Below are positions 19,976-30,160 of a DNA stretch of 64,000 nucleotides, piece by piece (position 1 is the first letter of the stretch; each line of letters begins with the position of its first letter). The stretch lies in the NCBI RefSeq assembly GCF_902706095.1, contig NZ_CACSJP010000005.1:310001-374000 (forward strand). Direction: 5' to 3'. Made by a program: the position numbers and the translations under genes. The notes under the pieces are model-generated. The model saw only the letters and a program-made list of their open reading frames with translations. It was not told the DNA's origin and searched no databases. Source of the DNA: Rhizobium sp. 18065. Lineage in GTDB: Bacteria > Pseudomonadota > Alphaproteobacteria > Rhizobiales > Rhizobiaceae.

Positions 19976-22018
19976 ATGACGATCTTCTCGCGCTTCGGCA
20001 TTACAAAAACAATCACCTTGACGACAGTCATGATCCTGGTCGCGGCACTCGGCGTCGTCTCCTGGGTCATTTCCAACGGGATTGCAGGTCGCATCCAGCA
20101 GCAGGCGATTACCAGCCAGAACACCAGCTTGCGCACGGCCGCGACGATCGTCGAACGTGACCTGCCCGGCACCAAGATCACCTGGGGCAAGGATGGCAAT
20201 GTCGAACGCATCGTCACCGAAGGCATTCCCAAGGAATTCACCGATCACGGCATGATCGACTCGATCGGCCGCATGACCGGTCAGACGGCGACGATCTTTG
20301 CCTGGGATGGCGAAAGCAAGGACTTCTGGCGCCGCACCACCAATATCATCAAGCCGGACGGCACGCGCGCTGTCGGCACGGCACTTGGCCAGACCGGCGC
20401 TGTCTATCCCTTCCTGACCAAGGGCCAGGTCTATCGCGGCGAAGCCGTTATTCTTGAAGTCCCTTACTACACGATTTATCAGCCGATCTTCTCCCCGACC
20501 GGCGATGTCATCGGCATTCTCTATGCCGGCGTTCGTTCAGCCGACATCAACAGCATGGCGACCGAAATGGCCTATGCGATCGGCACCACGGCTCTGATCG
20601 TCCTGATCGTTGCCGCGGCCCTGATCGCGCTCTTCGTCCGCCAGATCGTTGGCGCCCTGCCGCGCCTGACAGCAGTGGCCAACAAGCTGGCCGGCGGACA
20701 ACTCGACACGGATGTTCCCCACAAGGACCTTCGCAACGAGATCGGCGCACTGGCCCAGTCCCTGGACGTGTTCCGTGAAAGCGCAATCCAGAAGATCGAG
20801 ATCGAGCGTCAGGCTGCGGAAGCGGCGGCGGACGGCGAGCGCCAGCGCGTTGAACGCGAAGTCGCCAAGGCCGAAGACACCCGCGCCGTCCAGCAGGCTG
20901 TCGATGTCCTGGCTGGCTGTCTGAACAAGCTCAGCGACGGCGATCTGACAGTACGGATCAACCAAGCGTTCCCGGGCGATCTCGACAAGGTTCGCCTCGA
21001 CTTCAACCACTCGATCGAGAAGCTGTCTTCGACACTCGGCCAGCTGCGTGACGAGACCTCCGGTATCGAGGCAAGCTCTGCCGAAATGCGCTCGGCCACC
21101 GACGACCTGTCCAAGCGCACTGAGCAGCAGGCAGCCTCGCTTGAGGAGACCTCTGCAGCGCTCGAGGAAATCACCACCACGGTTCGCGGCTCCTCCGCCA
21201 AGGCAGACGAAGCCGCCGAAATCGCCCGCCGTGCGCAGGCAAGCACCGAATCCTCCAGCAAGATCGTGTCCGATGCCGTCGATGCCATGGGCCATATCGA
21301 GCAGGCGTCGAGCGAGATCTCCAAGATCATCAACGTCATCGACGAGATCGCCTTCCAGACCAATCTGCTCGCACTGAATGCCGGTGTTGAAGCCGCACGT
21401 GCCGGTGAAGCCGGCAAGGGCTTCGCCGTCGTCGCTCAGGAAGTCCGTGAGCTGGCCCAGCGCTCTGCCAATGCGGCCAAGGACATCAAGGCACTGATCA
21501 CCAAGTCGGGCGTAGCGGTTGCCGGGGGTGTGTCGCTGGTGCGCGAGACCGGCAAGGCACTGGGCGAGATCTCCCAGCAGGTCACCCATATCAACAGCCA
21601 TATCGGTGCCATCGCTCTGGCGGCCCGCGAACAGTCCACGGCACTCGGCGAGATCAACAGCTCGGTCAACCAGATGGACCAGTTCACCCAGAAGAACGCA
21701 GCCATGGTCGAGGAGACCACGGCCGTGACCCATCGCCTTGCCGACAGTGCCCAGACCTTGGCAGGTCTCATTGGCCAGTTCCGCATGGCGGAAGGCCGCG
21801 GATTTGCCGCCTCGCCGCGCCCGGTCGCGCCAGTCTATACGCCCGCCAACCGCCCCTCGGCACCGATTGCCCGGATGGCGACACCGCGCCCGGTCGAAAC
21901 GACAGCCCGCCCGGTGGCATCGCCAGCCCGCAAGATGGTCGGCAATCTCGCCAAGGCCTTCGGTGGATCGAGCACGCCAGCCTCCAGCAGCGGTAGCGAC
22001 AACTGGGAAGAATTCTGA
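19976..22018 (+). CDS. Transmembrane methyl-accepting chemotaxis protein, Cache sensor
   Basis: 680 residues. The first membrane helix (about 10-35), a periplasmic Cache-type domain (about 36-200, with [19 protein letters not shown] and [16 protein letters not shown]), the second helix (about 203-226) and HAMP (about 227-285) precede the signalling domain, whose tip reads [21 protein letters not shown]. The last residues are DNWEEF, matching the NWxxF pentapeptide that tethers CheR/CheB, so it is a high-abundance-type receptor able to recruit adaptation enzymes. The ligand is not predictable, though Cache sensors often bind small carboxylates or amino acids. A strong terminator follows. Confidence 0.93.
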   Translation: MTIFSRFGITKTITLTTVMILVAALGVVSWVISNGIAGRIQQQAITSQNTSLRTAATIVERDLPGTKITWGKDGNVERIVTEGIPKEFTDHGMIDSIGRMTGQTATIFAWDGESKDFWRRTTNIIKPDGTRAVGTALGQTGAVYPFLTKGQVYRGEAVILEVPYYTIYQPIFSPTGDVIGILYAGVRSADINSMATEMAYAIGTTALIVLIVAAALIALFVRQIVGALPRLTAVANKLAGGQLDTDVPHKDLRNEIGALAQSLDVFRESAIQKIEIERQAAEAAADGERQRVEREVAKAEDTRAVQQAVDVLAGCLNKLSDGDLTVRINQAFPGDLDKVRLDFNHSIEKLSSTLGQLRDETSGIEASSAEMRSATDDLSKRTEQQAASLEETSAALEEITTTVRGSSAKADEAAEIARRAQASTESSSKIVSDAVDAMGHIEQASSEISKIINVIDEIAFQTNLLALNAGVEAARAGEAGKGFAVVAQEVRELAQRSANAAKDIKALITKSGVAVAGGVSLVRETGKALGEISQQVTHINSHIGAIALAAREQSTALGEINSSVNQMDQFTQKNAAMVEETTAVTHRLADSAQTLAGLIGQFRMAEGRGFAASPRPVAPVYTPANRPSAPIARMATPRPVETTARPVASPARKMVGNLAKAFGGSSTPASSSGSDNWEEF

Positions 22019-22055
22019 GCCGGGGCCAAACGTCGACCAACGGTTCTGACAATCG

Positions 22056-22085
22056 ACGCCAGCGCAACTTTCGTTGCGCTGGCGT
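22056..22085 (+). terminator. Terminator after chemoreceptor
   Basis: ACGCCAGCGCAAC and GTTGCGCTGGCGT form a perfect 13-bp stem around TTTC, followed by TTTCATTT. Confidence 0.85.
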
Positions 22086-22130
22086 TTTCATTTGATTTAA
22101 CCTGCCCCCCGTAATTTTGGGTGCAACCGC

Positions 22131-22142
22131 GCGCAATTGCGC
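22131..22142. promoter_or_regulatory. 12-bp palindrome upstream of cfa
   Basis: GCGCAATTGCGC is a perfect palindrome ending about 42 bp before the likely cfa start. It may be an operator or chance in GC-rich DNA. Confidence 0.3.
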
Positions 22143-22183
22143 TACCATGAACACACAACCGGCAACGCCGATATGAGGTGCGC

Positions 22184-23491
22184 ATGTTTCTGCTGTCGCA
22201 TATGCTGAAGTCTTTTATCCGCAAGGGCCAACTCACCGTTATCGATGCAGAAGGAAAACGCCACGTCTTCGGCGGTGGCGAACCCGGTCCGCAGGTCACC
22301 ATGCGGCTGACCGACCCGGCGCTCTATCGCAGCCTCGTCTTCAAGGCCGAACTGGTTGCCGGTGAGGCCTATATGGACGGCACCATGCGCTTCGAGGAAG
22401 GCTCGACATTGCGCGACTTTCTCACGATCTTCTCGATCAATCGCCTGTCGCTTGGCAAATATCCGATCCAGAAGGTCCTGCGCGCGATCAAGATGCCGTT
22501 CCGCAAGCGGCTGCAATCCAACCGCCGGGGCGAGGCGCAACAGAACGTCGCGCACCACTATGATCTCGGAAACGAGTTCTACAAACTCTTCCTCGATGAC
22601 AACATGCTCTATTCCTGCGCCTATTTCCGCGAGCCGGACGAGACGCTGGAGCAGGCCCAGCGCAACAAGCTGCGGCTGCTGGCCGCCAAACTGAATCTCA
22701 AGCCCGGCATGAAGGTTCTCGATATCGGCTGCGGCTGGGGCGACCTGGCGCTTTATCTGGCCCGCCTTGAAGATGTCGAGGTCGTCGGCGTCACCCTGTC
22801 GAAGGAACAGCATGCACTGGCAACGCAGCGCGCACTCGATGCCGGCCTGTCGAGCCGCGTTCGTTTCGAGCTGAAGGACTACCGCGATGTCACCGAGCGT
22901 TTCGATCGCATCGTCTCGGTCGGCATGTTCGAACATGTAGGCGTCCAGCACTATGACGAGTTCTTCAAGAAGCTGAATGCGCTGATGCCCGATGACGGTG
23001 TCGCCGTCATCCACTCGATCGGCCACATGAGCCCGCCCGGCATGACCGGCCCGTGGATCCGCAAATACATCTTTCCCGGTGGCTATTCGCCCGCCCTGTC
23101 GGAAGTCGTATCGGTCACCGAGCGAAACAGCCTGTGGGTCACCGATATCGAGGTGCTGCGCGTGCACTACGCAACGACGCTTGCCCATTGGGGTCAACGT
23201 TTCGAGGCCAACCGCGACAAGGTCATCGCCATGTATGACGAGCGGTTTGCCCGGATGTGGGAGTTTTACCTGATCAGCGCCGAGATGACATTCCGCACCG
23301 GCAGCCAGATGGTCTTCCACCTGCAACTGTCGCGCAAGCGCGATGCGGCGCCGATCGTGCGCGACTATGTCACCGACCAGCAGCGGCTTTACATCGAGAA
23401 GGAAAAATCGCTGGGGCTCGGCTCGGAACAACCGCAACTCAGCCTGGTTACCGCGCTGGCAAACCCAGGCACGTCATCCGCAGGTCCTTGA
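22184..23491 (+). CDS. cfa: Cyclopropane-fatty-acyl-phospholipid synthase family methyltransferase
   Basis: 435 residues from the ATG at 22184; a GTG two codons earlier is equally in frame, and the GAGGTG before the ATG decides weakly for it. The N-terminal lipid-binding domain is followed by the SAM site VLDIGCGWGDLALYLAR, the VGMFEHVG segment and the YSCAYF active-site region of CFA synthases. The enzyme methylates unsaturated acyl chains in membrane phospholipids, usually in stationary phase or acid stress. Rhizobia have several cfa paralogues, so the exact product is uncertain. It ends only 6 bp from the convergent 6S RNA. Confidence 0.9.
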   Translation: MFLLSHMLKSFIRKGQLTVIDAEGKRHVFGGGEPGPQVTMRLTDPALYRSLVFKAELVAGEAYMDGTMRFEEGSTLRDFLTIFSINRLSLGKYPIQKVLRAIKMPFRKRLQSNRRGEAQQNVAHHYDLGNEFYKLFLDDNMLYSCAYFREPDETLEQAQRNKLRLLAAKLNLKPGMKVLDIGCGWGDLALYLARLEDVEVVGVTLSKEQHALATQRALDAGLSSRVRFELKDYRDVTERFDRIVSVGMFEHVGVQHYDEFFKKLNALMPDDGVAVIHSIGHMSPPGMTGPWIRKYIFPGGYSPALSEVVSVTERNSLWVTDIEVLRVHYATTLAHWGQRFEANRDKVIAMYDERFARMWEFYLISAEMTFRTGSQMVFHLQLSRKRDAAPIVRDYVTDQQRLYIEKEKSLGLGSEQPQLSLVTALANPGTSSAGP

Positions 23492-23496
23492 AGGGA

Positions 23497-23660
23497 AAAG
23501 TGCGATCCGCGGCAACCGTTGGATGTTTACGATCCTGGGTGCCTACAAACGTAGGTGGGCGCCATATGTCCGAGCCCACGGGCCCGGCCAGGGACAGCTC
23601 CCTTTGGATCGAGTATGGCCCCAGGGATTGTGTGTCCTGTCGAGAGGCGCAGACCGCAAC
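23497..23660 (-). ncRNA. ssrS: 6S RNA
   Basis: On the minus strand just downstream of zapA, a transcript of about 160 nt can be drawn. Its 5' end TGCGGTCTGCG pairs, with G-U wobbles, with CGCGGATCGCA at the 3' end, giving the closing stem; it ends in TTTTCCC. The middle has the long imperfect helix and central bubble expected of 6S RNA (GGACACACAATCCCTGGGG opposite AAAGGGAGCTGTCCCTGG). A CTATAT -10 box lies at 23665-23670, right for a start near 23660. 6S RNA binds sigma-70 RNA polymerase in stationary phase. Position next to zapA supports the call. Confidence 0.82.
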
Positions 23661-23664
23661 AGAG

Positions 23665-23670
23665 ATATAG
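23665..23670 (-). promoter_or_regulatory. -10 element of 6S RNA promoter
   Basis: CTATAT on the minus strand, 5-6 bases before the predicted 6S RNA start, matches the rhizobial housekeeping -10 consensus. About 17 bases further upstream CTGGCG may act as a weak -35. Confidence 0.55.
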
Positions 23671-23737
23671 GCGCAATGACCGCTCTGCGCCAGAGGCGAA
23701 ACGGAATTCAGTCGCGTTTTTCGATGAAGGGTGGCTT

Positions 23738-24124
23738 TCAGCTGTCCTGGCGTGCCGCAACGGCCGGCCGGCCATTCAGCTTGCGGGTGATGCCGTTCAG
23801 CCGCTCGGTTAGCTCCCCGAGCGCGGAGACAACCTGCTCTTCACGATGGCTCGCTCCGCTGACCGCACTGTCGCGGCCTTCGCGCAGGCTGGCGAGATCG
23901 CCTTCCATGGCAGACATCCGCCGTTTGATTTCAGCAAGCTCGTCCATCACCATGATTCCGGCCATCACAGTGATGCGCAGGTCGCCGATCTCGCCGAACT
24001 GGCTTTTCAAATGGCTGACATAGCGATCGAACTGGTCCGCAAGCTCGGTCAGATGGCCTTCCTGGCCTTCTTCGCAAGCCATGCGATAGGCTTTACCATC
24101 GATCGTGACTGTCACCTGGGCCAT
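23738..24124 (-). CDS. zapA: Cell division protein ZapA
   Basis: 128 residues, starting MAQVTVTIDGKAYRMACEEGQE, the ZapA N-terminal domain, then a long helix that makes the coiled-coil tetramer (LKSQFGEIGDLRITVMAGIMVMDEL). ZapA cross-links FtsZ filaments and stabilises the Z ring. The ATG at 24124 is chosen by homology; 13 upstream codons are dropped. It follows the DUF4164 gene by 77 bp and precedes 6S RNA, the arrangement seen across many proteobacteria. Confidence 0.92.
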   Translation of the reverse strand: MAQVTVTIDGKAYRMACEEGQEGHLTELADQFDRYVSHLKSQFGEIGDLRITVMAGIMVMDELAEIKRRMSAMEGDLASLREGRDSAVSGASHREEQVVSALGELTERLNGITRKLNGRPAVAARQDS

Positions 24125-24201
24125 TGGCCGTCCAACTCTCTCAACGCACTGCGCAAAGCGCACAAAAGCAAAAGCTCAAAACTTCAAAAAGTAACGACTG
24201 C

Positions 24202-24474
24202 TCAGTTGTCGAGCACGGCACGGATGGTTTCCATTGCCGTCACAAGCCGCCGCGACACCTCGCGATTGACTTCCTCCAGACGGTTCGCCCGAAACTCCGA
24301 CTGATCAAGTTCCTGCGCCAGTCGCGAACGATCGGCATGCACGCGACGCACCTCGCCCTCGACTTCACTGTTTTCACGCTGCGCCTCGATGCGACCATCT
24401 ACAGCACTCTCCAGCCCGGCGATTGCCTGACGAAGCGCCCCGAGCGCAGCATCGACCGAATTTCCCGTCGGCAT
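24202..24474 (-). CDS. DUF4164 coiled-coil protein
   Basis: 90 residues, almost entirely one predicted coiled coil (LRQAIAGLESAVDGRIEAQ, then EEVNREVSRRLVTAMETI). Rhizobial homologues directly upstream of zapA are annotated DUF4164; function is unknown, but by position and structure it resembles a partner of ZapA like gammaproteobacterial ZapB or alphaproteobacterial ZauP. That link is inference. The ATG at 24474 has AAGGA close by and removes a long low-quality N-terminal stretch in the open frame. Confidence 0.7.
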   Translation of the reverse strand: MPTGNSVDAALGALRQAIAGLESAVDGRIEAQRENSEVEGEVRRVHADRSRLAQELDQSEFRANRLEEVNREVSRRLVTAMETIRAVLDN

Positions 24475-24816
24475 TCCTTCGCCCCTGCCTTCGCTTTTTA
24501 TCTCCGGCGGCCCGAATCGGCCGACAAACCCCGGTGCTTTGATGGCGAACACTAAGCCTCGCGATTGCCACGCGTCAATAAAGCCGCACCGCCTGTAACC
24601 CGCCAATTCTGTGGACGATCGCATTCTTATGCCCGTCCGCCACGCAAGACAGTGCAGCGCACACGAAACAGGCAAAACCATGTTTTCTTGCCCGATAAAA
24701 GGCCAGAAGCCGGGGCATTTGTTGACTTGCGCGATGCACCTGATATGGATCAGCCCCGTTCAGACGGACCGCCTTTAGCGACCGTTTCTTGCAGCCCCGG
24801 AACAAGCGGAACAGCC
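24475..24816. promoter_or_regulatory. Divergent promoter region zapA unit / tkt
   Basis: 342 bp without a convincing gene; an open frame from 24565 joined to tkt has no similarity to transketolase and is treated as untranslated. A likely tkt promoter is TTGACT (24722-24727), 16 bases, TATGGA (24744-24749), leaving a leader of about 60 bases. I see no strong operator palindrome. Confidence 0.45.
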
Positions 24817-26799
24817 ATGATTTCTCCCGAAAAACATCAGCGGATGGCAAATGCGATCCGTTTCCTTGCCATGGATGCAGTGGAAAAGGCCAACTCCGGC
24901 CACCCCGGCCTGCCGATGGGCGCCGCCGATATTGCAACCGTTCTCTTCAGCCGCTTTCTGAAGTTCGATCCGAAGAACCCGCTCTGGCCGGATCGCGATC
25001 GCTTCGTCCTGTCTGCCGGCCATGGCTCGATGCTGCTCTATTCGCTCCTCTATCTAACCGGATATGAGGACATGACGATCGAGGACATCAAGCAGTTCCG
25101 CCAGCTCGGTTCCAAGACCGCCGGCCACCCGGAATACGGCCATGCCTCGGGCATTGAGACGACCACGGGGCCGCTCGGCCAGGGCATTGCCAATGCCGTC
25201 GGCATGGCGATCGCCGAACGCAAGCTGTCGCAGGAATTCGGCTCCGAGCTGCAGAGCCACTTCACCTATGCGCTGGTCGGTGACGGATGCCTTATGGAAG
25301 GCATCAGCCAGGAAGCCATCGCGCTTGCCGGCCATCTGAAGCTCAACAAGCTCATCGTCTTCTGGGACGACAACAAGATCACCATCGACGGCGCAGTATC
25401 GCTGTCGGACTCGACCGACCAGATCGCCCGCCTGAAGTCGGCGCACTGGAACACGATCGAGATCGACGGTCACGATCAGGACGCCATCGCAGCCGCGATC
25501 GAAGCGGCACACAAGTCGGACCGTCCGACCTTCATCGCCTGCCGCACGATCATCGGCTTCGGCGCACCGAACAAGCAGGGCACGCACAAGGTCCATGGCT
25601 CGCCGCTCGGCGCCGAGGAAATCGCCGCCGCCCGCAAGTCGCTGAACTGGGAATCCGAAGCCTTTGTCGTTCCGGCTGACGTGCTCGACACCTGGCGTCT
25701 CGCCGGCCTGCGTTCGACCAAGGCCCGCAAGGAATGGGAAGAGCGCCTCGCTGGTTCTGACGCCGAAAAGCGCGCCGAGTTCAACCGCCGCTTCGCCGGC
25801 GAACTGCCGGGCAGCTTCGACACCACGATCGACACGTTCAAGAAGAAGATCGCGGCCAACAACCCGACGGTTGCCACCCGCAAGGCTTCTGAAGACGCGC
25901 TGGAAGTGATCAACGGCCTGCTGCCGGAAACGCTGGGCGGTTCGGCCGACCTGACGCCGTCGAACAACACCAAGACCAGCCAGATGACGTCGATCACCCC
26001 GACCGATTTCTCCGGCCGTTACATGCACTGGGGCATTCGCGAACATGCGACGGCCGCGGCCATGAACGGTATCGCGCTGCATGGCGGCCTGATCCCCTAT
26101 TCGGGCGGCTTCCTGATCTTCTCCGATTATTGCCGCCCGTCGGTGCGCCTCGCCGCCCTCATGGGCATCCGCGTCGTACATGTCTGGACGCATGATTCCA
26201 TCGGCGTTGGCGAAGATGGCCCGACCCACCAGCCGGTCGAGCATTTCGCAGCCCTGCGCGCCATTCCGAACCTGCTTCTCTTCCGCCCGGCCGACGAGAG
26301 CGAAACCGCGGAATGCTGGCAGATCGCGCTCAAGGAAAAGCACCGTCCTTCGGGCCTGGCGCTGACCCGCCAGAACCTGATCCCGGCCCGCACGGTATAT
26401 GAAGAAAAGAACCTCTCGGCCTACGGCGCCTATGAGCTGATCTCGGCCAGCGACGCCAAGGTCTCGATCTTCGCCTCCGGCTCGGAAGTCGAAATCGCCA
26501 TCAAGGCGCAGGCAACACTTGCCGCCAAGGGCATTTCCGCCCGCGTCGTCTCGGTTCCCTGCTTCGAGCTGTTCTTCGAACAGTCTGCCGACTACCAGGA
26601 AGCGATCATCGGCAAGGCTCCGGTCAAGATCGCGGTCGAAGCCGGCATCCGCCAGGGCTGGGACGCGTTCATCGGCAATGACGGCGCCTTTGTCGGCATG
26701 AAATCCTTCGGCGCCTCCGGCCCGGCCAAGGATCTCTACAAGCATTTCGGCATCACGGCAGAAGCCGTTGTTTCCGCCGCCGAAGCCAAGCTCGCCTGA
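24817..26799 (+). CDS. tkt: Transketolase
   Basis: 660 residues, close to the E. coli enzyme. The start [20 protein letters not shown], the catalytic SGHPGLPMG and GPLGQG motifs, the thiamine-diphosphate signature GDGCLMEG ... DDNKITIDG, and the Pyr-domain [16 protein letters not shown] are all intact. It transfers two-carbon units between pentose-phosphate and glycolytic sugars. It heads a rightward tkt-gap pair, with pgk and fba further on. An earlier in-frame start at 24565 would add 84 unrelated residues and is rejected. The ribosome binding site is weak (AGCGGA). Confidence 0.97.
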   Translation: MISPEKHQRMANAIRFLAMDAVEKANSGHPGLPMGAADIATVLFSRFLKFDPKNPLWPDRDRFVLSAGHGSMLLYSLLYLTGYEDMTIEDIKQFRQLGSKTAGHPEYGHASGIETTTGPLGQGIANAVGMAIAERKLSQEFGSELQSHFTYALVGDGCLMEGISQEAIALAGHLKLNKLIVFWDDNKITIDGAVSLSDSTDQIARLKSAHWNTIEIDGHDQDAIAAAIEAAHKSDRPTFIACRTIIGFGAPNKQGTHKVHGSPLGAEEIAAARKSLNWESEAFVVPADVLDTWRLAGLRSTKARKEWEERLAGSDAEKRAEFNRRFAGELPGSFDTTIDTFKKKIAANNPTVATRKASEDALEVINGLLPETLGGSADLTPSNNTKTSQMTSITPTDFSGRYMHWGIREHATAAAMNGIALHGGLIPYSGGFLIFSDYCRPSVRLAALMGIRVVHVWTHDSIGVGEDGPTHQPVEHFAALRAIPNLLLFRPADESETAECWQIALKEKHRPSGLALTRQNLIPARTVYEEKNLSAYGAYELISASDAKVSIFASGSEVEIAIKAQATLAAKGISARVVSVPCFELFFEQSADYQEAIIGKAPVKIAVEAGIRQGWDAFIGNDGAFVGMKSFGASGPAKDLYKHFGITAEAVVSAAEAKLA

Positions 26800-26809
26800 C
26801 CTATTGCGC

Positions 26810-26831
26810 AAGGGCGCCGCGAGGCGCCCTT
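26810..26831 (+). terminator. Hairpin between tkt and gap
   Basis: AAGGGCGCC and GGCGCCCTT form a perfect 9-bp stem around GCGA, 10 bp after the tkt stop. No T-run follows, so it may reduce rather than stop transcription into gap or protect the tkt mRNA end. Confidence 0.5.
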
Positions 26832-26874
26832 CACCGCCCCATCTGATCTTCGTTATCCAATCAGGAGTGCACCT

Positions 26875-27885
26875 ATGACTGTGAAAGTTGCCATCAACGG
26901 CTTTGGCCGTATCGGCCGTAACGTTCTGCGCGCCATCGTCGAATCCGGCCGCACCGACATCGAAGTCGTTGCCATCAACGACCTCGGCCCGGTCGAGACC
27001 AATGCTCACCTGCTCCGCTACGACTCGATCCACGGCAAATTCCCGGCGACCGTGAAGGTTGAAGGCGACACCATCATCGTTGGCGGCGGCAAGCCGATCA
27101 AGGTGACCGCGATCAAGGATCCGGCAACTCTGCCGCATGCCGAAATGGGCGTCGATATCGCCATGGAATGCACCGGCATCTTCGCCACGCGCGAGAAAGC
27201 TGCCTTGCATCTCCAGGCTGGCGCAAAGCGCGTCATCGTTTCGGCTCCGGCTGACGGCGCTGACCTGACCGTCGTCTTCGGCGTCAACCACGACAAGCTG
27301 ACCAAGGATCACCTGGTCATCTCCAACGCGTCCTGCACCACCAATTGCCTGGTGCCGGTCGTCAAGGTCCTGAACGAAGCCATCGGCATCGATCATGGTT
27401 TCATGACCACGATCCACTCCTATACAGGCGACCAGCCGACGCTCGACACGATGCACAAGGATCTCTACCGCGCCCGCGCGGCAGCGCTGTCGATGATCCC
27501 GACCTCGACCGGTGCAGCCAAGGCCGTCGGCCTGGTTCTGCCGGAACTGAAGGGCAAGCTCGACGGCACCTCGATCCGCGTGCCGACACCGAATGTCTCG
27601 GTCGTCGACTTCAAGTTCGTCGCCAAGAAGACCACCACGGTTCAGGAAGTCAACGACGCCATCATCGCCGCCTCGAACGGCGCGCTGAAGGGCATCCTCG
27701 GCTATACCGACGAGCCGCTGGTGTCGCGCGACTTCAATCACGATTCGCATTCGTCGATCTTCGCGCTCGACCAGACCAAGGTTCTCGAAGGCAACTTCGT
27801 CCGCATCCTCACCTGGTACGACAACGAATGGGGCTTCTCCAACCGCATGTCGGACACGGCAGTGGCCTTCGCCAAGACCATCTGA
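26875..27885 (+). CDS. gap: Type I glyceraldehyde-3-phosphate dehydrogenase
   Basis: 336 residues. The NAD-binding [10 protein letters not shown], the catalytic [10 protein letters not shown] (Cys154) and the C-terminal [12 protein letters not shown] are all present. It catalyses the phosphorylating NAD-dependent oxidation of glyceraldehyde-3-phosphate; rhizobia use it for both glycolysis and gluconeogenesis. It lies 75 bp after tkt with AGGAG before the ATG. A hairpin after the stop and a 183-bp gap separate it from the kinase gene. Confidence 0.98.
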   Translation: MTVKVAINGFGRIGRNVLRAIVESGRTDIEVVAINDLGPVETNAHLLRYDSIHGKFPATVKVEGDTIIVGGGKPIKVTAIKDPATLPHAEMGVDIAMECTGIFATREKAALHLQAGAKRVIVSAPADGADLTVVFGVNHDKLTKDHLVISNASCTTNCLVPVVKVLNEAIGIDHGFMTTIHSYTGDQPTLDTMHKDLYRARAAALSMIPTSTGAAKAVGLVLPELKGKLDGTSIRVPTPNVSVVDFKFVAKKTTTVQEVNDAIIAASNGALKGILGYTDEPLVSRDFNHDSHSSIFALDQTKVLEGNFVRILTWYDNEWGFSNRMSDTAVAFAKTI

Positions 27886-27912
27886 TCCTCGATCAATCAA
27901 CGTTGAAATCAC

Positions 27913-27940
27913 CAAGGCGGGCTGGAAACAGTCCGCCTTG
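27913..27940 (+). terminator. Hairpin after gap
   Basis: CAAGGCGG and CCGCCTTG, extended inward by GCT/AGT with one wobble, form a long stem 27 bp after the gap stop. The downstream T content is low. Confidence 0.6.
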
Positions 27941-28068
27941 TGCGTATGACGGCATGGCCGCAACGGATCCTGAAACAAAACCGCCACACCGGAACCTTTG
28001 CGCCAAAACTGCGTTGATGCGGTCGATATGCGGAAACAAGGGGTCCGCGATTTGACTAAGGGATGCCG

Positions 28069-29526
28069 ATGAATTTGGGCGGTGGGGAATGCGGACGACT
28101 GTTTCGGAATTTCGAGTGGAGCACGACTTCACTGGGTCCGTATGAAAGCTGGCCGTCGGAACTGCGCACGCTGACAAGTGTAATGCTGGGCTCCCTGCAG
28201 CCGATGCTGATCGTCTGGGGACCGGACCAGATCACCCTCTACAATGACGGCTATGCGCAGATGTGTGGCAATCGCCATCCCGCCGCCTTCGGCCATCCGT
28301 TCCGCGATCTATGGTTCGACATCTGGGACCAGGTCGATCCGATCATCACCGCCGCCTATTCCGGACAGGGCACATCGATGGACGATATCCAGTTCACGAT
28401 GTACCGCAAGGGTTATCCCGAAGAGACACATTTCTCGTTTTCCTACACCCCTGTGCGCGATCCGTGGGGAACCGTGCTTGGCATGTTCTGCGCCTGCGCG
28501 GAGATCACCGCGGAGGTCCTCATGCGTCGCGAGCAGCAGACCATCCGCGAACGCTTCATGCAGGTTTTCGAACTGAGCCAGGGCGGCATTGCCATGCTGT
28601 CGGGCGAGAACCACGTCTTCGACTATGCCAATGAGCAATACTACGCGATGATCGGCAATCGCGACATTATCGGCAAGCCGGTGGCAGATGCCGTCGCCGA
28701 GGTCGTAAGCCAGGGGTATATCGACATCCTCGACGGCGTCTATCGAACCGGCAAGCCCTATGTGGCCAAGAGCGTGGAAATCGAACTCAATCGCGGACCG
28801 GACGGAGAAAAGCAGACCCGCGTTATCGATCTTGCCTATCAACCGATGCATGACCCTGACTGCCGAATTGGTGGTATCCTGGTTCAGGCACTCGACGTTA
28901 CCGAGATGCGCGCGGATGAGAAGCACCGCGAACTCCTGTCGCATGAACTTGGCCATCGCCTGAAGAACCAGCTGGCCATGGTCCAGGCGATCGCCTCGCA
29001 GACATTGCGCAGCGCGCCCGACATGCAGACCGCGCGCAGGACGCTGTCTGACCGCATCGGCGTTCTCAGTCACGCCCATGATGCGATCATCAAGGGGGGC
29101 AACGGCTCTTCCAGGGTCGGCGACCTCGTCGCACAGATGATCGCCTTGCATGACGATCCCAACGCACCGCGGATCTCGACATCGGGTCCCAATCTCAAGA
29201 TAGGCTCGCGGTCTTCGTTGTCGCTGTCGCTCATTCTGCATGAACTTGCAACCAATGCGCTGAAACATGGTGCACTGTCGGTCCCCGAAGGACGTGTCGA
29301 GCTGACATGGGGCGTCACCGGAGCCCATCAAGACCGCTTCGAACTTGTCTGGAGGGAAAGCGGCGGACCTCAGGTCGTCAGTCCCGGCAGCGAAAGCAGC
29401 GGCACGCGCCTGATCAGGGCGGGCCTCGACGGCACGGCCGATTGCAAGGTTGATGTTACCTATGCGCCTGAGGGCTTTAACTTAATCATTTCGGCGGAAC
29501 TGGCCGGATTTCAACAAGAAAGTTGA
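28069..29526 (+). CDS. PAS-domain HWE-family sensor histidine kinase
   Basis: About 485 residues with no membrane span. Two PAS-like regions (about 35-150 and 165-280, the second in a FMQVFELSQGGIAMLSG context) precede the HWE core: the phosphoacceptor block HELGHRLKNQLAMVQAIA (about 292-309), the N-box HELATNALKHGALS, and LVWRESGGP with the WxE motif. HWE kinases are abundant in rhizobia and often sense light, redox or metabolites. AAGG six bases upstream favours the second ATG (28069) over 28063. The gene almost touches the response regulator that follows, its probable partner. Confidence 0.87.
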   Translation: MNLGGGECGRLFRNFEWSTTSLGPYESWPSELRTLTSVMLGSLQPMLIVWGPDQITLYNDGYAQMCGNRHPAAFGHPFRDLWFDIWDQVDPIITAAYSGQGTSMDDIQFTMYRKGYPEETHFSFSYTPVRDPWGTVLGMFCACAEITAEVLMRREQQTIRERFMQVFELSQGGIAMLSGENHVFDYANEQYYAMIGNRDIIGKPVADAVAEVVSQGYIDILDGVYRTGKPYVAKSVEIELNRGPDGEKQTRVIDLAYQPMHDPDCRIGGILVQALDVTEMRADEKHRELLSHELGHRLKNQLAMVQAIASQTLRSAPDMQTARRTLSDRIGVLSHAHDAIIKGGNGSSRVGDLVAQMIALHDDPNAPRISTSGPNLKIGSRSSLSLSLILHELATNALKHGALSVPEGRVELTWGVTGAHQDRFELVWRESGGPQVVSPGSESSGTRLIRAGLDGTADCKVDVTYAPEGFNLIISAELAGFQQES

Positions 29527-29528
29527 TC

Positions 29529-29906
29529 GTGGCACAGGCACAAAAAATGCGTTTGCTGGTGGTCGAAGATGATGGTTTGATCCGCCTTGACCTGGTCGAT
29601 ACCCTGGTGGATGCCGGCTTCGATGTCATCGATGCAGCCAATGCCGACGAAGCCATGGCAGTCTTTCAGGACACCCAGTACATCGCAGCGCTTCTCACCG
29701 ACATCGACATGCCCGGATCGATGAATGGATTGGAACTGGCAAACCGCATCCATGACCAGGCCCCCGCCTGCAAGATCATCGTTGTTTCCGGCCGCTACCG
29801 CCCCGACATGAACCTGCTTCCATCCGGCGCGCGATTTCTCACCAAGCCTTTGTCCGAAGCCGCCGTGGGGCGCTTGTTGACCGACCTCGATCTCCGGCCG
29901 CATTAA
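29529..29906 (+). CDS. Single-domain response regulator
   Basis: About 125 residues, a bare receiver domain: acidic pair VVEDD (Asp14-15), phosphorylation site LLTDIDMPG (Asp58) and FLTKPL with the conserved Lys. With no output domain it probably works by phosphotransfer or protein binding, as HWE partners often do. The GTG at 29529 is 3 bp past the kinase stop; a TTG at 29523 overlapping the stop is also possible. Translational coupling with the kinase is likely. Confidence 0.85.
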   Translation: MAQAQKMRLLVVEDDGLIRLDLVDTLVDAGFDVIDAANADEAMAVFQDTQYIAALLTDIDMPGSMNGLELANRIHDQAPACKIIVVSGRYRPDMNLLPSGARFLTKPLSEAAVGRLLTDLDLRPH

Positions 29907-30160
29907 ACCACCGTCCAGCGCCAAAACCTGTTGCGCCTGCGTGAATAAGGCATTCTTTCCTATATCTTTTTTGAAAGCCGCCCTACTCTCATCATGATTT
30001 CCTGACATCCCTGTTCCTGCCGTTCGGCAATCCTGTTTGTTCTTTTAGAAAACATGTCTCCCGGGACTGGGCGATGCCAACCTGCCTGGGTTTGACAGCC
30101 TCTGCATGGCGCGGGACACTTGGCGGCGTATGATCGGATGTGCGGCAAGAGGGTAAGGGA
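29907..30160 (+). other. Gap before the K+/H+ antiporter gene
   Basis: 254 bp with no gene I can support. AGAGGG at 30148-30153 is the probable ribosome binding site for the TTG start at 30161. No strong terminator follows the response regulator. Confidence 0.35.

Noticed and set aside
23555..23812. Plus-strand reading frame across 6S RNA and the zapA end
   Set aside because: The region folds as 6S RNA on the other strand, with a closing stem and promoter; the frame has no ribosome binding site or domain.
24565..24816. 84-codon N-terminal extension of transketolase
   Set aside because: Family members begin at the ATG at 24817; the upstream codons look like promoter and leader sequence.
25054..27987. 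A 977-codon open frame on the minus strand opposite tkt and gap
   Set aside because: It lies wholly opposite two well-conserved genes and follows their codon bias; such long antisense frames are expected in GC-rich DNA. No domain is recognisable.
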